From NCBI RefSeq assembly GCF_051014685.1, contig NW_027478593.1:186001-250000 (forward strand): 64,000 nucleotides of DNA. Direction: 5' to 3'. Position numbers and translations under genes: made by a program. The DNA is from Ptiloglossa arizonensis (Eukaryota > Arthropoda > Insecta > Hymenoptera > Colletidae). Shown piece after piece: positions 1 through 10,430 of this stretch. The notes under the pieces were generated by a model. That model saw only the letters and a program-made list of their open reading frames with translations, was not told the origin of the DNA and ran no database searches. Numbering within the stretch: the first letter of the stretch is position 1; each line of letters opens with the position of its first letter.

Positions 1-177
1 GGGAAAAAATACCCATTCCGTTGTAATCGGGCGAGTTTCTACTTTCAGACGCAGCAGGAATTTTTGGGTTTGGTCAATCCCTCCGCGAGATATGGGACTT
101 TGAAGGTAAGAAATGTTTGACAAGACAACAAATTTTTCGCACTTCTGCTGCTCCATTCGCTTAACCAGAATGGCATA
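1..177 (+). repeat. Reference monomer (phase used in this annotation)
   Basis: This first complete copy sets the numbering. Positions 1-9 are G3A6 or G4A5. Positions 28-46 (core 'cgggcgagtttctacttt') are nearly invariant. Positions 48-57 distinguish subfamilies: gacgcagcag, gacgcatcag or gatgcaatag. Positions 59-65 are AATTTTT. Positions 66-75 vary (gggtttggtc, gggttaggtc, gggcttggtc or gcgtttggtc). Positions 81-97 are the CENP-B-box-like window. Positions 98-110 contain 'ctttgaagctaag'. Position 121 is C or G. Positions 130-137 are AAATTTTT. Position 142 is C or A. The monomer ends with 'agaatggccta'. Nearly every copy carries an AvrII site (CCTAGG) across the monomer boundary. Confidence 0.9.
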
Positions 178-1318
178 GGGGAAAATACACATACCGTTGT
201 AATCGGGCGAGTTTCTACTTTCAGACGCAGCAGGAATTTTTGGGCTTGGTCAATCTGTTCGCGAGATATGGGACTTTGAAACTAAGAAATGGTTGACAAG
301 ACAACAAATTTTTCGCACTTCTGCTGCCCCAATCGCTTAACCAGAATGGCCTAGGGGAAAAATACACAAACCGTAGTAATCGGGCGAACTTCTACTTCCA
401 GATGCAATAGGAATTTTTGGGTTAGGTCATTCCGTTCTCGAGATACGGGAGTTTGGAGCTATGAAATGGTTGAGAAGACAACAAATTTTTCGCAATTCTG
501 CTGCTCCAAACGCTTAACCAGAATGGCCTAGGGGAAAAATACACATACCGATGTAATCGGGCGAGTTTCTACTTTCAGACGCAATAGGAATTTTTGGGTT
601 AGGTCAATCCGTTCTCGAGATATGGGAGTTTGAAGCTAAGAAATAGTTGAGAAGACAACAAATTTTTCGCAATTCTGCTGCTTCAAACGCTTATCCAGAA
701 TGGCCTAGGGAAAAAATACCCATTCCGTTGTAATCGGGCGAGTTTCTACTTTCAGACGCAGCAGGAATTTTTGGGTTTGGTCGATCCGTCCGCGAGATAT
801 GGGACTTTGAAGCTAAGAGATGGTTGACAAGACAACAAATTTTTCGCACTTCTGCTGCTCCAATCGCTTAACCAGAATTGCCCAGGGGAAAAATGCACAC
901 ACCGTTGTAAACGGTCGAGTTTCTACTTTCAGACGCAGCAGGAATTTTTGGGTATGGTCAATCCGTCCGGGAGAAATGGGAGTTTGAACCTAAGAAATGG
1001 TTGACAAGACAACAAATTTTTCGCACTTCTGCTGCTCCAATCGCTTAACTAGAATGGCCTAGGGAAAAAATACACATACCGTTGTAATCGGGCGAGTTTC
1101 TACATTCTGACGCATCAGGAATTTTTGCGTTTGGTCAATCCGTTCGCGAGATACCGTACCTTGAAGCTCAGAAACGGTTGAGAAGACAAAAAATTTTTCG
1201 CAATTCTGCTGCTCCAAACGCTTAACCAGAATGGCCTAGGGAAAAAATACCCATTCCGTTGTAATCGGGCGAGTTTCTACTTTCAGACGCATCAGGAATT
1301 TTTGCGTTTGGTCAATCC

Positions 1319-1335
1319 GTTCGCGAGATACGGGA
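1319..1335 (+). other. CENP-B-box-like motif
   Basis: G TTCG cgag A ta CGGG A fits all nine fixed positions of the mammalian CENP-B box core. It is the only complete match in the first 5.7 kb. The usual monomer here has T in place of the first base of CGGG. Confidence 0.6.
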
Positions 1336-1940
1336 CTTTGAATCTAAGAAATGGTTGAGAAGACGTCAAATTTTTCGCAATTCTGCTGCTCCAAACGCTT
1401 AATCAGAATGGCATAGGGGAAAATACACATACCGTTGTAATCGGGCGAGTTTCTACTTTCAGACGCAGCAGGAATTTTTGGGCTTGTTCAATCTGTTCGC
1501 GAGATATGGGACTTTGAAGCTAATAAATGGTTGAGAAGACATAAAATTTTTCGCAATTCTGCTGCTCCAAACGCTTAACCAGAATGGCCTAGGGAAAAAT
1601 TACCCATTCGTTTGTAATCGGGCGAGTTGCAACTTTCAGACGCAGCAGGAATTTTTGGATTTGGTCAATCCGTTCGCGAGATATGTGAGTTTGAGGCTAG
1701 GAAATGGTTGAGAAGACAATAAATTTTTCGCAATTCTGCTGCTCCAAACGGTTAACCAGAATGGCCTAGGGACAAAATAACCATTCCGTTGTAATCGGGC
1801 GAGTTTCTACTTTCAGACGCAGCAGGAATTTTTGGGTTTGGTCGATCCGTCCGCGAGATATGGGACTTTGAAGCTAAGAAGTGGTTGACAAGACAACAAA
1901 TTTTTCGCATTTCTGCTGCTCCATTCGCTTAACCAGAATG

Positions 1941-3353
1941 GCCTAGAGGAAAAATACACATATCGTTGTAATCGGGCGAGTTTCTACTTTAAGATGCAAT
2001 AGGAATTTTTGGGTTAGGTCAATCGGTTCGCGAGATATGGGAGGTTGAAGCTAAGAAATTGTTGAGAAGACAACAAATTTTTCGCAATTCTCCTGCTCCA
2101 AACGCTTAACCAGAATGGCCTAGGGGAAAAATACACAAACCGTTGTAATCGGGCGAGTTTCTACTTTCAGGCGCAGCAGGAATTTTTGGGTTTGGTCAAT
2201 CCGTTCGCGAGATATGTGAGTTTGAGGCTAGGAAATGGTTGAGAAGACAATAAATTTTTCGCAATTCTGCTGCTCCAAACGGTTAACCAGAATGGCCTAG
2301 GGAAAAAATACACATACCGTTGTAATCGGACGAGTTTCTACTTTCAGATGCAATAGGAATTTTTGGGTTAGGTCAACCCGTTCGCGAGATATGGGAGTTT
2401 AAAGCTAAGAAACGGTTGAGAAGACAACAAATTTTTCGCAATTCTGCTGCCCCAAACGCTTAACCAGAATGGCCTAGGGAAAAAATACACATACCGTTGT
2501 AATCGGGCGAGTTTCTACTTTCAGACGCAGCAGGAATTTTTGAGCTTGGTCAATCCGTTCGCGAGATATGGGACTTTGAAGCTAAGAAATGGTTGACAAG
2601 ACAAATTTTTCGCACTTCTGCTGCTCCATTCGCTTAACCAGAATGGCCTAGGGGAAAAATACACATACCGTTGTAATCGGGCGAGTTTCTACTTTCAGAC
2701 GCAGCAGGAATTTTTGGGCTTGGTCAATCTGTTCGCGAGATGTGGGAGGTTGAAGCTAAGAAATTGTTGAGAAGACAACAAATTTTTCGCAATTCTGCTG
2801 CTCCAATCGCTTAACCAGATTGGCCTAGGGGAAAAATACACAAACCTTTGTAATCGGGCGAGTTTCTACTTTCAGGTGCAATAGGAATTATTGGGTTAGG
2901 TCAATCCGTTCTCGAGATATGGGAGTTTGAAGCTAAGAAATGGTTGAGAAGACAACAAATTTTTCGCAATTCTGTTGGTCCAAACGCTTAACCAGAAAGG
3001 CCTAGGGAAAAAATACCCATACCGTTGTAATCGGGCGAGTTTCTACTTTCAGACGCATCAGGAATTTTTGGGTTTGGTCAATCCGTTCGCGAGATATGGG
3101 ACTTTGAAGCTAAGAAATGCTTGACAAGACAACAAATTTTTCGCAATTCTGCTGCTCCAAACGCTTAACCAGAATGGCTTAGGGAAAAAATACACATACC
3201 GTTGTAATCGGGCGAGTTTCTACTTTCAGACGCAGCAGGAATTTTTGAGCTTGGTCAATCCGTTCGCGAGATATGGGACTTTGAAGCTAAGAAATGGTTG
3301 ACAAGACAACAAATTTTTCGCACTTCTGCTGCTCCATTCGCTTAACCAGAATG
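1941..3353 (+). repeat. 8-monomer higher-order unit, 1413 bp
   Basis: The marker 'gcctagagg' with the following monomer type (tttaagatgcaatagg, then tcaatcggttcgcgag) occurs at 1941 and again at 3354. The 1413-bp distance is 8 x 177 minus 3. The missing 3 bp are visible near 2600, where 'gacaagacaaattt' lacks one 'aca'. The agreeing markers 'cagaaaggcct' at 2994 and 4409 (1415 bp apart) show that the unit continues into the next copy. Confidence 0.75.
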
Positions 3354-3885
3354 GCCTAGAGGAAAAATACACATATCGTTGTAATCGGGCGAGTTTCTAC
3401 TTTAAGGTGCAATAGGAATTTTTGGGTTAGGTCAATCGGTTCGCGAGATATGGGAGGTTGAAGCTAAGAAATTGTTGAGAAGACAACAAATTTTTCGCAA
3501 TTCTCCTGCTCCAAACGCTTAACCAGAATGGCCTAGGGGAAAAATACACAAACCGTTGTAATCGGGCGAGTTTCTACTTTCAGGCGCAGCAGGAATTTTT
3601 GGGTTTGGTCAATCCGTTCGCGAGATATGTGAGTTTGAGGCTAGGAAATGGTTGAGAAGACAATAAATTTTTCGCAATTCTGCTGCTCCAAACGATTAAC
3701 CAGAATGGCCTAGGGAAAAAATACACATACCGTTGTAATCGGGCGAGTATCTACTTTCAGACGCAGCAGGAATTTTTGAGCTTGGTCAATCCGTTCGCGA
3801 GATATGGGACTTTGAAGCTAAGAAATGGTTGACAAGACATCAAATTTTTCGCAATTCTGCTGCCCCAAACGCTTAACCAGAATGG
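3354..3885 (+). repeat. Start of the next copy of the 8-monomer unit
   Basis: Three monomers here repeat the order of those from 1941 onward (tttaagGTGcaatagg, then the gagtttgaggctagg monomer). The first differs from its counterpart at one base of the subfamily marker (aaggtgc versus aagatgc). Confidence 0.65.
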
Positions 3886-5830
3886 CCTAGGGAAAAAATA
3901 CCCATTCCGTTGTAATCGGGCGAGTTTCTACTTTCAGACGCACCAGGAATTTTTGGGTTTGGTCAATCCCTCCGCGAGATATGGGACTTTGAAGGTAAGA
4001 AATGGTTGACAAGACAACAAATTTTTCGAACTTCTGCTGCTCCATTCGCTTAACCAGAATGGCATAGGGGAAAATACACATACCGTTGTAATCGGGCGAG
4101 TTTCTACTTTCAGACGCAGCAGGAATTTTTGGGCTTGGTCAATCTGTTCGCGAGATGTGGGAGGTTGAAGCTAAGAAATTGTTGAGAAGACAACAAATTT
4201 TTCGCAATTCTGCTGCTCCAATCGCTTAACCAGAATGGCCTAGGGGAAAAATACACAAACCTTTGTAATCGGGCGAGTTTCTACTTTCAGGTGCAATAGG
4301 AATTATTGGGTTAGGTCAATCCGTTCTCGAGATATGGGAGTTTGAAGCTAAGAAATGGTTGAGAAGACAACAAATTTTTCGCAATTCTGTTGCTCCAAAC
4401 GCTTAACCAGAAAGGCCTAGGGAAAAAATACCCATACCGTTGTAATCGGGCGAGTTTCTACTTTCAGACGCATCAGGAATTTTTGGGTTTGGTCAATCCG
4501 TTCGCGAGATATGGGACTTTGAAGCTAAGAAATGCTTGACAAGACAACAAATTTTTCGCAATTCTGCTGCTCCAAACGCTTAACCAGAATGGCCTAGGGA
4601 AAAAATACACATACCGTTGTAATCGGGCGAGTTTCTACTTTCAGACGCAGCAGGAATTTTTGGGCTTGGTCAATCCGTTCGCGAGATATGGGACTTTGAA
4701 GCTAATAAATGGTTGACAAGACAACAAATTTCTCGCACTCCTGCTGCTCCAATCGCTTAACCAGAATGGCCTAGGGGAAAAATACACATACCGTTGTAAT
4801 CGGGCGAGATTCTACTTTCAGACGCAGCTGGAATTTTTGGGCTTGGTCAATCCGTTCGCGAGATATGGGACTTTGAAGGTAAGAAATGGTTGACAAGACA
4901 TAAAATTTGTCGCACTTCTGCTGCTCCATTAGCTTAACCAGAATGGCCTAGGGGAAAAATACACATATCGTTGCAATCGGGCGAGTTTCTACTTTAAGAT
5001 GCGATAGGAATTTTTGGGTTTGGTCAATCCGTTCGCGAGATATGGGACTTTGAAGCTAAGAAATGCTTGACAAGACAACAAATTTTTCGCAATTCTGCTG
5101 CTCCAAACGCTTAACCAGAATGGCCTAGGGAAAAAATACACCTACCGTTGTAATCGGGCGAGTTTCTACTTTCAGACGCAGCAGGAATTTTTGGGCTTGG
5201 TCAATCTGTTCGCGAGATATGGGACTTTGAAGCTAATAAATGGTTGACAAGACAACAAATTTTTCGCACTTCTGCTGCTCCAATCGCTTAACCAGAATGG
5301 CCTAGGGGAAAAATACACATACCGTTGTAATCGGGCGAGTTTCTACTTTCAGACGCAGCAGGAATTTTTGGGCTTGGTCAACCGTTCGCGAGATATGGGA
5401 CTTTGAAGGTAAGAAATGGTTGACAAGACAACAAATTTTTCGCACTTCCGCTGCTCCATTCGCTTAACCAGAATGGCCTAGGGGAAAAATACACATATCG
5501 TTGTAACCGGGCGAGTTTCTACTTTAAGATGCGATAGGAATTTTTGGGTTAGGTCATCCCGTTCTCGTGATATGGGAGCTTGGAGCTAAGAAATGGTTGA
5601 GAAGACAACAAATTTTTCGCAATTCTGCTGCTCCAAACGCTTAACCAGAATGGCTTAGGGAAAAAATACACATACCGTTGTAATCGGGCGAGTTTCTACT
5701 TTCAGACGCATCAGGAATTTTTGGGTTTGGTCAATCCGTTCGCCTGATACGGGACTTTGAAGCTAAGAAATGGTTGAGAAGACATCAAATTTTTCGCAAT
5801 TCTGCTGCCCCAAACGCTTAACCAGAATGG
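3886..5830 (+). repeat. 11-monomer higher-order unit, 1945 bp
   Basis: The unit is bounded by the marker 'gctgccccaaacgc' followed by 'cctagggaaaaaataccc', which recurs at 3886, 5831, 8308, 9193 and 10431. Inside it is the diagnostic series 'acctttgtaatcggg', 'cagaaaggcct' (4409) and 'atcgttgcaatcgg' (4971). The same series reappears in the next unit at offset 1945, changing to 2122 after an extra monomer. Confidence 0.8.
5738..5754 (+). other. CENP-B-box-like motif, 'cctg' form
   Basis: TTCG, A and CGGG are all present, with an unusual 'cctg' spacer instead of 'cgag'. This form is restricted to region 1 and travels with the 5- and 7-monomer units. Confidence 0.55.
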
Positions 5831-8307
5831 CCTAGGGAAAAAATACCCATTCCGTTGTTATCGGGCGAGTTTCTACTTTCAGACGCACCAGGAATTTTTG
5901 GGTTTGGTCAATCCCTCCGCGAGATAGGAGACTTTGAAGGTAAGAAATGGTTGACAAGACAACAAATTTTTCGAACTTCTGCTGCTACATTCGCTTAACC
6001 AGAATGGCATAGGGGAACATACACATACCGTTGTAATCGGGCGAGTTTCTACTTTCAGACGCAGCAGGAATTTTTGGGCTTGGTCAATCTGTTCGCGAGA
6101 TGTGGGAGGTTGAAGCTAAGAAATTGTTGAGAAGACAAAAAATTTTTCGCAATTCTGCTGTTCCAATCGCTTAACCAGAATGGCCTAGGGGAAAAATACA
6201 CAAACCTTTGTAATCGGGCGAGTTTCTACTTTCAGGTGCAATAGGAATTATTGGGTTAGGTCAATCCGTTCTCGAGATATGGGAGTTTGAAGCTAAGAAA
6301 TGGTTGAGAAGACAACAAATTTTTCGCAATTCTGTTGCTCCAAACGCTTAACCAGAAAGGCCTAGGGAAAAAATACCCATACCGTTGTAATCGGGCGAGT
6401 TTCTACTTTCAGACGCATCAGGAATTTTTGGGTTTGGTCAATCCGTTCGCGAGATATGGGACTTTGAAGCTAAGAAATGCTTGACAAGACAACAAATTTT
6501 TCGCAATTCTGCTGCTCCAAACGCTTAACCGGAATGGCCTAGGGAAAAAATACACATACCGTTGTAATCGGGCGAGTTTCTACTTTCAGACGCAGCAGGA
6601 ATTTTTGGGCTTGGTCAATCCGTTCGCGAGATATGGGACTTTGAAGCTAATAAATGGTTGACAAGACAACAAATTTTTCGCACTCCTGCTGCTCCAATCG
6701 CTTAACCAGAATGGCCTAGGGAAAAAATACACCTACCGATGTAATCGGGCGAGTTTCTACTTTCAGACGCAGCAGGAATTTTTGGGCTTGGTCAATCCGT
6801 TCGCGAGATATGGGACTTTGAAGCTAATAAATGGTTGACAAGACAACAAATTTTTCGCACTTCTGCTGCTCCAATCGCTTAACCAGAATGGCCTAGGGGA
6901 AAAATACACATACCGTTGTAATCGGGCGAGTTTCTACTTTCAGACGCAGCAGGAATTTTTGGGCTTGGTCAATCCGTTCGCGAGATATGGGACTTTGAAG
7001 GTAAGAAATGGTTGACAAGACATAAAATTTTTCGCACTTCTGCTGCTCCATTAGCTTAACCAGAATGGCCTAGGGGAAAAATACACATATCGTTGCAATC
7101 GGGCGAGTTTCTACTTTAAGATGCGATAGGAATTTTTGGGTTTGGTCAATCCGTTCGCGAGATATGGGACATTGAAGCTAAGAAATGCTTGACAAGACAA
7201 CAAATTTTTCGCAATTCTGCTGCTCCAAACGCTTAACCAGAATGGCCTAGGGAAAAAATACACCTACCGTTGTAATCGGGCGAGTTTCTACTTTCAGACG
7301 CAGCAGGAATTTTTGGGCTTGGTCAATCCGTTCGCGAGATATGGGACTTTGAAGCTAATAAATGGTTGACAAGACAACAAATTTTTCGCACTTCTGCTGC
7401 TCCAATCGCTTAACCAGAATGGCCTAGGGGAAAAATACACATACCGTTGTAATCGGGCGAGTTTCTACTTTCAGACGCAGCAGGAATTTTTGGGCTTGGT
7501 CAATCCGTTCGCGAGATATGGGACTTTGAAGGTAAGAAATGGTTGACAAGACAACAAATTTTTCGCACTTCCGCTGCTCCATTCGCTTAACCAGAATGGC
7601 CTAGGGGAAAAATACACATATCGTTGTAACCGGGCGAGTTTCTACTTTAAGATGCGATAGGAATTTTTGGGTTAGGTCAATCGGTTCGCGAGATGTGGGA
7701 GGTTGAAGCTAAGAAATTGTTGAGAAGACAACAAATTTTTCGCAATTCTGCTGCTGCAATCGCTTAACCAGAATGGCCTAGGGGAAAAATACACATACCG
7801 TTGTAATCGGGCGAGATTCTACTTTCAGACGCAGCAGGAATTTTTGGGCTTGGTCAATCCGTTCGCGAGATATGGGACTTTGAAGGTAAGAAATGGTTGA
7901 CAAGACAACAAATTTTTCGCACTTCTGCTGCTCCAATCGCTTAACCAGAATGGCCTAGGGGAAAAATACACAAACCGTTGTAATCGGGCGAATTTCTACT
8001 TTCAGATGCAATAGGAATTTTTGGGTTAGGTCATTCCGTTCTCGTGATATGGGAGCTTGGAGCTAAGAAATGGTTGAGAAGACAACAAATTTTTCGCAAT
8101 TCTGCTGCTCCAAACGCTTAACCAGAATGGCTTAGGGAAAAAATACACATACCGTTGTAATCGGGCGAGTTTCTACTTTCAGACGCATCAGGAATTTTTG
8201 GGTTTGGTCAATCCGTTCGCCTGATACGGGACTTTGAAGCTAAGAAATGGTTGAGAAGACATCAAATTTTTCGCAATTCTGCTGCCCCAAACGCTTAACC
8301 AGAATGG
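5831..8307 (+). repeat. 14-monomer higher-order unit, 2477 bp
   Basis: This enlarged version of the preceding unit repeats the markers 'cagaaaggcct' (6354) and 'ttgcaatcgg' (7093). The offset changes from 1945 to 2122 bp between them because of one additional monomer around 6720 ('tacacctaccgatg'). The unit ends at the next 'gctgccccaaacgc' boundary. It shows copy-number change by whole monomers between neighbouring units. Confidence 0.8.
8215..8231 (+). other. CENP-B-box-like motif, 'cctg' form
   Basis: This copy lies one monomer before the 'gctgccccaaacgc' unit boundary, 14 monomers (minus 1 bp) after the copy at 5738. Confidence 0.55.
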
Positions 8308-9192
8308 CCTAGGGAAAAAATACCCATTCCGTTGTAATCGGGCGAGTTTCTACTTTCAGACGCAGCAGGAATTTTTGGGTTTGGTCAATCCCTCCGCGAG
8401 ATATGGGACTTTGAAGGTAAGAAATGGTTGACAAGACAACAAATTTTTCGCACTTCCGCTGCTCCATTCGCTTAACCAGAATGGCCTAGGGGAAAAATAC
8501 ACATATCGTTGTAACCGGGCGAGTTTCTACTTTAAGATGCGATAGGAATTTTTGGGTTAGGTCAATCGGTTCGCGAGATGTGGGAGGTTGAAGCTAAGAA
8601 ATTGTTGAGAAGACAACAAATTTTTCGCAATTCTGCTGCTGCAATCGCTTAACCAGAATGGCCTAGGGGAAAAATACACATACCGTTGTAATCGGGCGAG
8701 TTTCTACTTTCAGACGCAGCAGGAATTTTTGGGCTTGGTCAATCCGTTCGCGAGATATGGGACTTTGAAGGTAAGAAATGGTTGACAAGACAACAAATTT
8801 TTCGCACTTCTGCTGCTCCAATCGCTTAACCAGAATGGCCTAGGGGAAAAATACACAAACCGTTGTAATCGGGCGAATTTCTACTTTCAGATGCAATAGG
8901 AATTTTTGGGTTAGGTCATTCCGTTCTCGTGATATGGGAGCTTGGAGCTAAGAAATGGTTGAGAAGACAACAAATTTTTCGCAATTCTGCTGCTCCAAAC
9001 GCTTAACCAGAATGGCTTAGGGAAAAAATACACATACCGTTGTAATCGGGCGAGTTTCTACTTTCAGACGCATCAGGAATTTTTGGGTTTGGTCAATCCG
9101 TTCGCCTGATACGGGACTTTGAAGCTAAGAAATGGTTGAGAAGACATCAAATTTTTCGCAATTCTGCTGCCCCAAACGCTTAACCAGAATGG
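8308..9192 (+). repeat. 5-monomer higher-order unit, 885 bp
   Basis: Both ends carry the 'gctgccccaaacgc / cctagggaaaaaataccc' boundary. The internal marker 'gtaaccgggcgag' at 7626 and 8511 is exactly 885 bp (5 x 177) apart. The preceding 885 bp has the same monomer order, so this is a tandem 5-monomer duplication. Confidence 0.8.
9100..9116 (+). other. CENP-B-box-like motif, 'cctg' form
   Basis: This copy lies exactly 885 bp after the one at 8215, so the motif was copied by the 5-monomer duplication. Confidence 0.55.
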
Positions 9193-10430
9193 CCTAGGGA
9201 AAAAATACCCATTCCGTTGTAATCGGGCGAGTTTCTACTTTCAGACGCAGCAGGAATTTTTGGGTTTGGTCAATCCCTCCGCGAGATATGGGACTTTGAA
9301 GGTAAGAAATGGTTGACAAGACAACAAATTTTTCGAACTTCTGCTGCTCCATTCGCTTAACCAGAATGGCATAGGGGAAAATACACATACCGTTGTAATC
9401 GGGCGAGTTTCTACTTTCAGACGCAGCAGGAATTGTTGGGCTTGGTCAATCTGTTCGCGAGATATGGGAGGTTGAAGCTAAGAAATTGTTGAGAAGACAA
9501 CAAATTTTTCGCAATTCTGCTGCTCCAATCGCTTAACCAGAATGGCCTAGGCGAAAAATACACAAACCGTTGTAATCGGGCGAGTTTCTACTTTCAGGTG
9601 CAATAGGAATTATTGGGTTAGGTCAATCCGTTCTCGAGATATGGGAGTTTGAAGCTAAGAAATGGTTGAGAAGACAACAAATTTTTCGCAATTCTGTTGC
9701 TCCAAACGCTTAACCAGAAAGGCCTAGGGAAAAAATACCCATACCGTTGTGATCGGGCGAGTTTCTACTTTCAGACGCATCAGGAATTTTTGGGTTTGGT
9801 CAATCCGTTCGCGAGATATGGGACTTTGAAGCTAAGACATGCTTGACAAGACAACAAATTTTTCGCAATTCTGCTGCTCCAAACGCTTAACCAGAATGGC
9901 CTAGGGAAAAAATACACATACCGTTGTAATCGGGCGAGTTTCTACTTTCAGACGCAGCAGGAATTTTTGGGCTTGGTCAATCCGTTCGCGAGATATGGGA
10001 CTTTGAAGCTAACAAATGGTTGACAAGACAACAAATTTTTCGCACTTCTGCTGCTCCAATCGCTTAACCAGAATGGCCTAGGGGAAAAATACACAAACCG
10101 TTGTAATCGGGCGAATTTCTACTTTCAGAAGCAATAGGAATTTTTTTGTTAGGTCATTCCGTTCTCGTGATATGGGAGCTTGGAGCTAAGAAATGGTTGA
10201 GAAGACAACAAATTTTTCGCAATTCTGCTGCTCCAAACGCTTAACCAGAATGGCTTAGGGAAAAAATACACATAGCGTTGTAATCGGGCGAGTTTCTACT
10301 TTCAGACGCATCAGGAATTTTTGGGTTTGGTCAATCCGTTCGCCTGATACGGGACTTTGAAGCTAAGAAATGGTTGAGAAGACATCAAATTTTTCGCAAT
10401 TCTGCTGCCCCAAACGCTTAACCAGAATGG
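9193..10430 (+). repeat. 7-monomer higher-order unit, 1238 bp
   Basis: The unit is bounded by the same marker at 9193 and 10431. The next copy keeps its order ('aggaattattggg', then 'cagaaaggcct' at 9716 and 10954) until about 10,990, where the sequence switches to the 'tttaagatgcgatagg' type. The length is 7 x 177 minus 1. Confidence 0.8.
10338..10354 (+). other. CENP-B-box-like motif, 'cctg' form
   Basis: This copy lies 1238 bp after the one at 9100, as expected for the 7-monomer unit. No complete match follows until 26974. Confidence 0.55.

Larger units (their letters stand above)
1..1940 (+). repeat. Satellite stretch without a clear higher-order unit
   Basis: About eleven monomers alternate between the gacgcagcagg and gatgcaatagg types. 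I found no exact multi-monomer period within the stretch. It includes a CENP-B-box-like match at 1319-1335 and a disrupted one near 1139 (ataccgtac). There is nothing gene-like. Confidence 0.75.

Noticed and set aside
1..177. Internal half-repeat within the monomer ('aatcgggcgag' versus 'aatccgttcgcgag')
   Set aside because: The similarity covers about ten bases, with a gap, and does not extend. It is not enough to claim that the monomer arose from a duplicated half-unit.
461..480. CENP-B-box-like site in 'ttctcgagatacggga' monomers
   Set aside because: CGGG is present but TTCG is changed to TTCT, so an essential core base is lost. The same applies to the copies near 32,107, 33,700, 36,354 and 37,945.
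3887..4081. Minus-strand open frame of 64 codons, repeated at 9194-9388 and 10432-10626
   Set aside because: It lies wholly inside satellite monomers and exceeds one monomer only because 177 is divisible by 3. The three copies are explained by higher-order repeat duplication. There is no start context, domain or codon pattern to support coding.
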